Shown piece after piece: positions 1-10,100 of a stretch of 64,000 nt of DNA. Below the pieces are notes generated by a model. It saw nothing but the letters and a program-made list of their open reading frames with translations. It did no database searches and was not told the origin of the DNA. A program made the translations under genes and the position numbers. This DNA is from Osmia lignaria lignaria. Taxonomy: Eukaryota > Arthropoda > Insecta > Hymenoptera > Megachilidae. The first letter of the stretch is position 1; every line of letters begins with the position of its first letter. The DNA lies in assembly GCF_051020975.1 (NCBI RefSeq), contig NW_027478161.1, positions 310,001-374,000 of the forward strand. Reading direction: 5' to 3'.

Positions 1-979
1 TCAAAGAAAGGGGCCACGGTGTTTCTGTATCTCTATTATGTTGGTGCGGCTTCGGAACTTTTAAATATCTTGATATATCTCGAGAACTACGCATCTGACC
101 AAAAAATATCATAGAACATAAAAAGTAGGAAACTTAATTCTCTACAAAAAAGGTCTCTTAACGTTTTGCCATAGCTCGCTTCGTTTCCGAGATATTTGCA
201 GATTTATCTCAAGGGAAGGGGCCTGACGGACATATTTCGAGATATTTCTTCTTCTTGTTGTTCTTCTTCTGCACAGCTAAGCTGGAAGTGGCATTTGGAG
301 CGCGCAATAGTGCAGAGTTATCTCAAAGAAAGGGGCCACGGTGTTTCTGTATCTCTATTATGTTGGTGCGGCTTCGGAACTTTTAAATATCTCGATATAT
401 CTCGAAAACTACGCTTCTGATCAAAAAATATCATAGAACATATATTGTAGGAAACATAATTCTCTACAAAAAAGGTCTCTTAACGTTTTGCCATAGCTCG
501 CTTCGTTTCCGAGATATTTGCAGATTTATCTCAAGGGAAGGGTCCTGATGGACATATTTCGAGATATTTCTTCTTCTTGTTGTTCTTCTTCTGCACAGCC
601 AAACTGGAAGTGGCATTTCCAGCTCGCAATCGTGCAGAGTTATCTCAAAGAAAGGGGCCACGGTGTTTCTGTATCTCTATTATGTTGGTGCGGCTTCGGA
701 ACTTTTAAATATCTTGATATATCTCGAGAACTACGCATCTGATCAAAAAATATCATAGAACATAAAAAGTAGGAAACTTAATTCTCTACGAAAAAGGTCT
801 CTTAACATTTTCCCATAGCTGGCATCGTTTCCGAGATATTTGCAGATTTAGCTCAAGGGAAGGGGTCTGACGGACATATTTCGAGATATTTCTTCTTCTT
901 GTTGTTCTTCTTCTGCACAGCTAAGCTGGAAGTGGCATTTGCAGCTCGCAATAGTGCAGAGTTATCTCAAAGAAAGAGG
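1..979 (+). repeat. Class 1 monomers at the left edge; about 560 bp recur at 3543
   Basis: A partial monomer (1-195) is followed by complete class 1 units at 196, 518 and 840. The stretch 1 to about 560 reappears at about 3543-4100 (offset 3542 = 11 monomers) with shared rare variants: CTTAACGTTTTGCC, the CGCGCAATAG in the first full unit and the GGGTCCTGA in the next. No gene or other element is present. Confidence 0.85.
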
Positions 980-3343
980 CCACGGTGTTTCTGTGTCTCT
1001 ATTATGTTGGTGCGGCTTCGGAACTTTTAAATATCTCGATATATCTCGAAAACTACGCTTCTGATCAAAAAATATCATAAAACGTAAATTGTAGGAAACA
1101 TAATTCTCTACAAAAAAGGTCTCTTAACATTTTGCCATAGCTCGCTCCGTTTCCGAGGAATTTGCAGATTTATCTCAAGGGAAGGGGTCTGACGGACATA
1201 TTTCGAGATATTTCTTCTTCTTGTTGTTCTTCTTCTGCACAGCTAAGCTCGAAGTGGCATTTGCAGCTCGCAATAGTGCAGAGTTATCTCAAAGAAAGGG
1301 GCCACGGTGTTTCTGTATCTCTATTATGTTGGTGCGGCTTCGGAACTTTTAAATATCTTGATATATCTCGAGAACTACGCATCTGATCAAAAAATATCAT
1401 ACAATATAAAACGTAGGAAACTTAATTCTCTACAAAAAAGGTCACTTAACATTTTGCCATAACTCGCTTCGTTTCCGAGATATTTGCAGATTTATCTCAA
1501 GGGAAGGGGCCTGACGGACATATTTTGAGATACTTCTTCTTCTTGTTGTTCTTCTTCTGCACAGCTAAGTTGGAAGTGGCATTTGCAGCTCGCAAGAGTG
1601 CAGAGTTATCTCAAAGAAAGGGGCCACGGTGTTTCTGTATCTCTATTATGTTGGTGCGGCTTCGGAACTTTTAAATATCGTGATATATCTCGAGAACTAC
1701 GCATCTGATCAAAAAATATCATAGAACATAAAAAGTAGGAAACTTAATTCTCTACAAAAAAGGTATCTTAGCATTTTGCCATAGCTCGCTTCGTTCCCGA
1801 GATATTTGCAGATTTATCTCAAGGGAAGGGGCCTGACGGACATATTTTGAGATTTTTCTTCTTCTTGTTGTTCTTCTTCTGCACAGCTAAGCTGGAAGTG
1901 CCATTTGCAGCTCGCAATAGTGCAGAGTTATCTCAAAGACAGAGGCCACGGTGTTTCTGTGTCTCTATTATGTTGGTGCGGCTTCGGAACTTTTAAATAT
2001 CTCGATATATCTCGAAAACTACGCTTCTGATCAAAAAATATCATAAAACGTAAATTGTAGGAAACATAATTCTCTACAAAAAAGGTCTCTTAACATTTTG
2101 CCATAGCTCGCTCCGTTTCCGAGATATTTGCAGATTTATCTCAAGGGAAGGGGTCTGACGGACATATTTCGAGATATTTCTTCTTCTTGTTGTTCTTCTT
2201 CTGCACAGCTAAGCTCGAAGTGGCATTTGCAGCTCGCAATAATGCAGAGTTATCTCAAAGAAAGGGGCCACGGTGTTTCTGTATCTCTATTATGTTGGTG
2301 CGGCTTCGGAACTTTTAAATATCTTGATATATCTCGAGAACTACGCATCTGATCAAAAAATATCATACAATATAAAACGTAGGAAACTTAATTCTCTACA
2401 AAAAAGGTCACTTAACATTTTGCCATAACTCGCTTCGTTTCCGAGATATTTGCAGATTTATCTCAAGGGAAGGGGCCTGACGGACATATTTTGAGATACT
2501 TCTTCTTCTTGTTGTTCTTCTTCTGCACAGCTAAGTTGGAAGTGGCATTTGCAGCTCGCAAGAGTGCAGAGTTATCTCAAAGAAAGGGGCCACGGTGTTT
2601 CTGTATCTCTATTATGTTGGTGCGGCTTCGGAACTTTTAAATATCGTGATATATCTCGAGAACTACGCATCTGATCAAAAAATATCATAGAACATAAAAA
2701 GTAGGAAACTTAATTCTCTACAAAAAAGGTATCTTAGCATTTTGCCATAGCTCGCTTCGTTCCCGAGATATTTGCAGATTTATCTCAAGGGAAGGGGCCT
2801 GACGGACATATTTTGAGATTTTTCTTCTTCTTGTTGTTCTTCTTCTGCACAGCTAAGCTGGAAGTGCCATTTGCAGCTCGCAATAGTGCAGAGTTATCTC
2901 AAAGACAGAGGCCACGGTGTTTCTGTGTCTCTATTATGTTGGTGCGGCTTCGGAACTTTTAAATATCTCGATATATCTCGAAAACTACGCTTCTGATCAA
3001 AAAATATCATAAAACGTAAATTGTAGGAAACATAATTCTCTACAAAAAAGGTCTCTTAACATTTTGCCATAGCTCGCTCCGTTTCCGAGATATTTGCAGA
3101 TTTATCTCAAGGGAAGGGGTCTGACGGACATATTTCGAGATATTTCTTCTTCTTGTTGTTCTTCTTCTGCACAGCTAAGCTCGAAGTGGCATTTGCAGCT
3201 CGCAATAATGCAGAGTTATCTCAAAGAAAGGGGCCACGGTGTTTCTGTATCTCTATTATGTTGGTGCGGCTTCGGAACTTTTAAATATCTTGATATATCT
3301 CGAGAACTACGCATCTGATCAAAAAATATCATACAATATAAAA
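980..3343 (+). repeat. 3-mer higher-order repeat, 966-bp period, about 2.4 copies
   Basis: Three distinguishable monomers repeat as a block. Units starting at 1162, 2128 and 3094 share GCTCCGTTTCC and AAGCTCGAAGTGG. Units at 1484 and 2450 share TTTTGAGATACTTC and CGCAAGAGTGC. Units at 1806 and 2772 share TTTTGAGATTTTTC, GTGCCATTTG and CAAAGACAGAGG. Differences between copies are few (for example GAGGAATTTG near 1155 against GAGATATTTG). The pattern ends where AAAACGTAGG becomes AAAAAGTAGG, near 3343. Confidence 0.92.
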
Positions 3344-4381
3344 AGTAGGAAACTTAATTCTCTACAAAAAAGGTCTTTTAACATTTTGCCATAACTCGCT
3401 TCGTTTCCGAGATATTTGCAAATTTATCTCAAGGGAAGGGGCCTGACGGACATATTTTGAGATATTTCTTCTTTTTGTTGTTCTTCTTCTGCACAGCTAA
3501 GCTGGAAGTGGCATTTGCAGCTCGCAATAGTGCAGAGTTATCTCAAAGAAAGGGGCCACGGTGTTTCTGTATCTCTATTATGTTGGTGCGGCTTCGGAAC
3601 TTGTAAATATCTTGATATATCTCGAGAACTACGCATCTGATCAAAAAATATCATAGAACATAAAAAGTAGGAAACTTAATTCTCTACAAAAAAGGTCTCT
3701 TAACGTTTTGCCATAGCTCGCTTCGTTTCCGAGATATTTGCAGATTTATCTCAAGGGAAGGGGCCTGACGGACATATTTCGAGATATTTCTTCTTCTTGT
3801 TGTTCTTCTTCTGCACAGCTAAGCTGGAAGTGGGATTTGCAGCGCGCAATAGTGCAGAGTTATCTCAAAGAAAGGGGCCACGGTGTTTCTGTATCTCTAT
3901 TATGTTGGTGCGGCTTCGGAACTTTTAAATATCTCGATATATCTCGAAAACTACGCTTCTGATCAAAAAATATCATAGAACATATATTGTAGGAAACATA
4001 ATTCTCTACAAAAAAGGTCTCTTAACGTTTTGCCATAGCTCGCTTCGTTTCCGAGATATTTGCAGATTTATCTCAAGGGAAGGGTCCTGACGGACATATT
4101 TCGAGATCTTTCTTCTTCTTGTTGTTCTTCTTCAGCACAGCTAAGCTGGAAGTGGCATTTGCAGCTCGCAATAGTGCAGAGTTATCTCGCCGAAAGGGGC
4201 CACGTTGTTTCTGTATCTCTATTATGTTGGTGCGGCTTCGGAACTTTTAAATATCTTGATATATCTCGAGAACTACGCATCTGATCAAAAAATATCATAG
4301 AGCATAAATAGTAGGAAACTTAATTTCCTACAAAAAAGGTCTCTTAATATTTTGCCATATCTCGCATCGTTTCCGAGATAT
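3344..4381 (+). repeat. Class 1 monomers linking the 3-mer block to the first class 2 units
   Basis: The units starting at 3416, 3738 and 4060 are class 1. Those at 3738 and 4060 match the units at 196 and 518 (offset 3542). The unit at 4060 has the rare TATCTCGCCGAAAGG, related to TATCTCGCAGAAAGG in the units at 7924 and 8890. Its end carries the first perfect dyad of the window (4311-4331). Confidence 0.85.
4311..4331. repeat. Perfect dyad in class 2-type linkers (8-bp arms, 5-bp spacer)
   Basis: Arms GTAGGAAA and TTTCCTAC flank CTTAA. Perfect copies start at 4311, 4633, 4955, 5277, 7531, 8175, 8497, 8819, 9141, 9463, 10750, 11716, 15580, 16546, 20410, 21376, 24918, 26850, 27816 and 30070. 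Most other monomers have TTCTCTAC as the right arm, which breaks two of the eight pairs. Inverted repeats of this kind in satellites can be protein sites or simply cruciform-prone. No binding protein is implied by the sequence itself. Confidence 0.85.
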
Positions 4382-5347
4382 TTGCAGATTTAGCTCAAGG
4401 GAAGGGGCCTGATGGACATATTCCGAGATATTTCTTGTTCTTGTTGTGCTTCTTCTGCACAGCTAAGCTGGAACTGGCATTTGCAGGTCGCAATAGTGCA
4501 GAGTTATCTCACAGAAAGGGGCCACGGTGTTTCTGTATCTCTATTATGTTGGTGCGGCATCGGAACTTTTAAATATCTTGATATATCTCGAAAACTACGC
4601 ATCTGACCAAAAAATATCATAGAACACAAATAGTAGGAAACTTAATTTCCTACAAAAAAGATCTCTTAATATTTTGCCATAGCTCGCATTGTTTCCGAGA
4701 TATTTGCAGATTTAGCTCAAGGGAAGGGGCCTGACGGACTTAATCCGAGATATTTCTTGTTCTTGTTGTGCTTCTTCTGCACAGCTAAGCTGGAAGTGGC
4801 ATTTGCAGCTCGCAATAGTGCAGAGTTATCTCACAGAAAGGGGCCACGGTGTTTCTGTATCTCTATTATGTTGGTGCGGCTTCGGAACTTTTAAATATCT
4901 TGATATATCTCGAAAACTACGCATCCGATCCGAAAATATCATAGAACATAAATAGTAGGAAACTTAATTTCCTACAAAAAAGGTCTCTCAACGTTTTGCC
5001 ATAGCTCGCATTGTTTCCGAGATATTTGCAGATTCAGCTCAAAGGATCGGGCCTGACGGACATATTTCGAGATATTTCTTGTTCTTGTTGTGCTTCTTCC
5101 GCACAGCTAAGCTCGAACTGGCATTTGCAGCTCGCAATAGTGCAGAGTTATCTCACAGAAAGGGGCCACGGTGTCTCTGTATCTCTATTATGTTGGTGCG
5201 GCTTCGGAACTTTTAAATATCTTGATATATCTCGAAAACTACGCATCCGATCCGAAAATATCATAGAACATAAATAGTAGGAAACTTAATTTCCTACAAA
5301 AAAGGTCTCTTAACATTTTCCCATAGCTGGCATCGTTTCCGAGATAT
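4382..5347 (+). repeat. First run of three class 2 monomers
   Basis: The units at 4382, 4704 and 5026 carry TTGTTCTTGTTGTGC, GCATTGTTTCCG or GCATCGTTTCCG upstream, and perfect dyads in the linkers at 4633, 4955 and 5277. The unit at 5026 has GATTCAGCTCAAAGG in place of GATTTAGCTCAAGGG. This diagnostic variant returns in many class 2 units to the right. Two adjacent units share the rare CATCCGATCCGAAAATATC ending, a local one-monomer conversion or duplication. Confidence 0.88.
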
Positions 5348-6258
5348 TTGCAGATTTAGCTCAAGGGAAGGGGCCTGACGGACATATTTCGAGATATTTC
5401 TGCTTCTTGTTGTTCTTCTTCTGCACAGCTAAGCTGGAAGTGGCATTTGCACGTCGCAATAGTGCAGAGTTATCTCAAAGAAAGGGGCCACGGTGTTTCT
5501 GTATCTCTATTATTTTGGTGCGGCTTCGGAACTTTTAAATATCTCGATATATCTCGAAAACTACGCTTCTGATCAAAAAATATCATAGATCGTAAATTGT
5601 AGGAAACATAATTCTCTACAAAAAAGGTCTCTGAACATTTTGCCATAGCTCGCTTCGTTTCCGAGATATTTGCAGATTTATCTCAAGGGAAGGGGCCTGA
5701 CGGACATATTTCGAGATATTTCTTCTTCTTGTTGTTCTTCTTCTGCGCAGCTAAACTGGAAGTGGCATTTCCAGCTCGCAATAGTGCAGAGTTATCTCAA
5801 AGAAAGGGGCCACGGTGTTTCTGTATCTCTATTATGTTGGTGCGGCTTCGGAACTTTTAAATATCTTGATATATCTCGAGAACTACGCATCTGATCAAAA
5901 AATATCATAGAACATAAAAAGTAGGAAACTTAATTCTCTACAAAAAAGGTCTCTTAAGATTTTGCCATAGCTCGCTTCGTTTCCGAGATATTTGCAGATT
6001 TATCTCAAGGGAAGGGGCCTGACGGACATATTTCGAGATATTTCTTCTTCTTGTTGTTCTTCTTCTGCACAGCTAAACTGGAAGTGGCATTTCCAGCTCG
6101 CAATAGTGCAGAGTTATCTCAAAGAAAGGGGCCACGGTGTTTCTGTATCTCTATTATGCCGGTGCGGCTTCGGAACTTTTAAATATCTTGATATATCTCG
6201 AGAACTACGCATCTGATCAAAAAATATCATAGAACATAAAAAGTAGGAAACTTAATTC
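5348..6258 (+). repeat. Class 1 monomers; the first has a 4508-bp distant twin
   Basis: The unit at 5348 and the one at 9856 are 14 monomers apart and share a whole set of rare variants: CCCATAGCTGGCATCG just upstream, TTTCTGCTTCTTG, GCACGTCGCAATAG, TATTTTGGTG and ATAGATCGTAAATTG. The next two units (5670, 5992) are class 1 with the TTTCCAGCTCGC variant. Confidence 0.87.
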
Positions 6259-6902
6259 CCTACAAAAAAGGTCTGTTAACATTTTGCCATAGCTCGCTTC
6301 GTTTCCGAGATATTTGCAGATTTATCTCAAGGGAAGGGTCCTGACGGAAATATTTCGAGATATTTCTTCTTCTTGTTGTTCTTCTTCTGCACAGCTAAAC
6401 TGGAAGTGGCATTTCCAGCTCGCAATAGTGCAGAGTTATCTCAATGAAAGGGGCCACGGTGTTTCTGTATCTCTATTATGTTGGTGCGGCTTCGGAACTT
6501 TTAAATATCTTGATATATCTCGAGAACTACGCCTCTGATCGAAAAATATCATAGAACATAAAAAGTAGGAAACTTAATTCCCTACAAAAAAGGTCTGTTA
6601 ACATTTTGCCATAGCTCGCTTCGTTTCCGAGATATTTGCAGATTTATCTCAAGGGAAGGGTCCTGACGGAAATATTTCGAGATATTTCTTCTTCTTGTTG
6701 TTCTTCTTCTGCACAGCTAAACTGGAAGTGGCATTTCCAGCTCGCAATAGTGCAGAGTTATCTCAATGAAAGGGGCCACGGTGTTTCTGTATCTCTATTA
6801 TGTTGGTGCGGCTTCGGAACTTTTAAATATCTTGATATATCTCGAGAACTACGCCTCTGATCGAAAAATATCATAGAACATAAAAAGTAGGAAACTTAAT
6901 TC
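6259..6902 (+). repeat. Very recent tandem duplication of a single monomer
   Basis: Bases 6259-6580 and 6581-6902 look identical. Both carry the private variants AATTCCCTAC, GGTCTGTTAAC, GGGTCCTGACGGAAAT, TCTCAATGAAAGG and CGCCTCTGATCGAAAAA, most seen nowhere else in the window. This is the footprint of one unequal exchange of one unit. Confidence 0.93.
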
Positions 6903-7923
6903 TCTACAAAAAAGGTCTCTTAACATTTTGCCATAGCTCGCTTCGTTTCCGAGATATTTGCAGATTTATCTCAAGGGAAGGGGCCTGACGGACATATTTC
7001 GAGATATTTCTTCTTCTTGTTGTTCTTCTTCTGCAGAGCTAAGCTGGAAGTGGCATTTGCAGCTCGCAGTAGTGCAGAGTTATCTCAAAGAAAGGGGCCA
7101 CGGTGATTCTGTATCTCTATTATGTTGGTGCGGCTTCGGAACTTTTAAATATCTTGATATATCTCGAGAACTACGCATCTGATCAAAAAATATCATAGAA
7201 CTTAAAAAGTACGAAACTTAATTCTCTACAAAAAAGGTCTCTTAACATATTGCCATAGCTCGCTTCGTTTCCGAGATATTTGCAGATTTATCTCAAGGGA
7301 AGGGGCCTGACGGACATATTTCGAGATATTTCTTCTTCTTGTTGTTCTTCTTCTGCACAGCTAAGCTGGAAGTGGCATTTGCAGCTCGCAATAGTGCAGA
7401 GTTATCTCAAAGAAAGGGGCCACGGTGTTTCTGTATCTTTATTATGTTGTTGCGGCTTCGGAACCTTTAAATATCTCGATATATCTCGAAAACTACGCAT
7501 CTGATCAAAAAATATCATAGAGCATAAATAGTAGGAAACTTAATTTCCTACAAAAAAGATCTCTTAATATTTTGCCATAGCTCGCATTGTTTCCGAGATA
7601 TTTGCAGATTTAGCTCAAGGAAAGGGGCCTGACGGACATATTCCGAGATATTTCTTGTTCTTGTTGTGCTTCCTCTGCACAGCTAAGCTGGAAGTGGCAT
7701 CTGCAGCTCGGAATAGTGCAGAGTTATCTCAAAGAAAGAGGCCCCGGTGTTTATGTATCTTTATTATGTTGTTGCGGCTTCGGAACCTTTAAATATCTCG
7801 ATATATCTCGAAAACTACGCATCTGATCAAAAAATATCATAGAACCTGAATTGTAGGAAACGTAATTCTCTACAAAAAAGGTCTCTTATCATTTTGCCAT
7901 AGCTCGCATCGTTTCCGAGATAT
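6903..7923 (+). repeat. Class 1 to class 2 transition
   Basis: The class 1 units at 6958 and 7280 are followed by a class 2 unit at 7602. The unit at 7280 ends with the class 2 style GGAACCTTTAAATATC and a perfect dyad (7531-7551), so it is chimeric: class 1 in front, class 2 behind. The breakpoint lies between the subrepeat and the GTTGTTGCGGC variant. Confidence 0.8.
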
Positions 7924-9855
7924 TTGCAGATTTAATTCAAGGGAAGGGGCCTGACGGACATATTTCGAGATATTTCTTCTTCTTGTTGTTCTTCTTCTGC
8001 ACAGCTAAACTGGAAGTGGCATTTCGAGCTCGCAATATTGCAGAGTTATCTCGCAGAAAGGGGCCACGCTGTTTCTGTATCTCTATTATGTTGGTGCGGC
8101 TTCGGAACTTTTAAATATCTTGATATATCTCGAGAACTACTCATCTGATCAAAAAATATCATAGAGAATAAATAGTAGGAAACTTAATTTCCTACATAAA
8201 AGATCTCTTAATATTTTGCCATAGCTCGCATTGTTTCCGAGATATTTGCAGATTTAGCTCAAGGGAAGGGGCCTGACGGATATATTCCGAGATATTTCTT
8301 GTTCTTGTTGTGCTTCTTCTGCACAGCTAAGCTGGAAGTGGCATTTGCAGCTCGGAATAGTGCAGAGTTATCTCAAAGAAAGAGGCCACGGTGTTTATGT
8401 ATCTTTATTATGTTGGTGCGGCTTCGGAACCTTTAAATATCTCGATATATCTCGAAAACTACGCATCTGATCAAAAAATATCATAGAACATAAATAGTAG
8501 GAAACTTAATTTCCTACAAAAAGGGTCTCTCAACGTTTTGCCATAGCTCGCATTGTTTCCGAGATATTTGCAGATTTATCTCAAGAGAAGGGGCCTGACG
8601 GACATATTCCGAGATATTTCTTGTTCTTGTTGTGCTTCTTCTGCACAGCTAAGCGGGAACTGGCATTTGCAGCTCGCAGTAGTGCAGAGTTATCTCAAAA
8701 AAAGAGGCCACGGTGTTTATGTATCTTTATTATGTTGTTGCGGCTTCGGAGCCTTTAAATATCTCGATATATCTCGAAAACTACGCATCTGATCAAAAAA
8801 TATCATAGAACATAAATAGTAGGAAACTTAATTTCCTACAAAAAAGGTCTCTCAACGTTTTGCCATAGCTCGCATTGTTTCCGAGATATTTGCAGATTCA
8901 GCTCAAAGGATCCGGCCTGACGGACATATTTCGAGATACTTCTTCTTCTTGTTGTTCTTCGTCTGCACAGCTAAACTGGAAGTGGCATTTCCAGCTCGCA
9001 ATAGTGCAGAGTTATCTCGCAGAAAGGGGCCACGCTGTTTCTGTATCTCTATTATGTTGGTGCGGCTTCGGAACTTTTAAATATCTTGATATATCTCGAG
9101 AACTACTCATCTGATCAAAAAATATCATAGAGCATAAATAGTAGGAAACTTAATTTCCTACAAAAAAGATCTCTTAATATTTTGCCATAGCTCGCATTGT
9201 TTCCGAGATATTTGCAGATTTAGCTCAAGGGAAGGGGCCTGACGGACATATACCGAGATATTTCTTGTTCTTGTTGTGCTTCTTCTGCACAGCTAAGCTG
9301 GAAGTGGCATTTGCAGCTCGGAATAGTGCAGAGTTATCTCAAAGAAAGAGGCCACGGTGTTTATGTATCTTTATTATGTTGGTGCTGCTTCGGAACCTTT
9401 AAATATCTCGATATATCTCGAAAACTACGCATCTGATCAAAAAATATCATAGAACATAAATAGTAGGAAACTTAATTTCCTACAAAAAGGGTCTCTGAAC
9501 GTTTTGTCATAGCTCGCATTGTTTCCGAGATATTTGCAGATTCAGCTCAAAGGAACGGGCCTGACGGACATATTCCGAGATATTTCTTGTTCTTGTTGTG
9601 CTTCTTCCGCACAGCTAAGCTCGAACTGGCATTTGCAGCTCGCAATAGTGCAGAGTTATCTCACAGAAAGGGGCCACGGTGTTTCTGTATCTCTATTATG
9701 TTGGTGCGGCTTCGGTACTTTTAAATATCTTGATATATCTCGAGAACTACGCATCTGATCAAAAAATATCATAGAACATAAAAAGTAGGAAACTGAATTC
9801 TCTACAAAAAAGGTCTCTTAACATTTTCCCATAGCTGGCATCGTTTCCGAGATAT
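7924..9855 (+). repeat. Diverged 3-mer higher-order repeat, 966-bp period, two copies
   Basis: Units 7924, 8246, 8568 and units 8890, 9212, 9534 pair off at a 966-bp offset. The first pair share TCTCGCAGAAAGGGGCCACGC and ACTACTCATCTG. The second pair share class 2 features plus AGCTCGGAATAG. The third pair are class 2 units with ACTGGCATTTGC. Many substitutions separate the copies, so this is older than the block at 980-3343. Perfect dyads fall at 8175, 8497, 8819, 9141 and 9463. Confidence 0.75.
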
Positions 9856-10100
9856 TTGCAGATTTAGCTCAAGGGAAGGGGCCTGACGGACATATTTCGA
9901 GATATTTCTGCTTCTTGTTGTTCTTCTTCTGCACAGCTAAGCTGGAAGTGGCATTTGCACGTCGCAATAGTGCAGAGTTATCTCAAAGAAAGGGGCCACG
10001 GTGTTTCTGTATCTCTATTATTTTGGTGCGGCTTCGGAACTTTTAAATATCTCGATATATCTCGAAAACTACGCTTCTGATCAAAAAATATCATAGATCG
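9856..10100 (+). repeat. Class 1 unit, twin of the unit at 5348
   Basis: This is the second copy of the rare-variant unit described at 5348. It ends at the left breakpoint of the 15-mer repeat, where ATAGATCG gives way to sequence shared with 14930. Confidence 0.85.
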
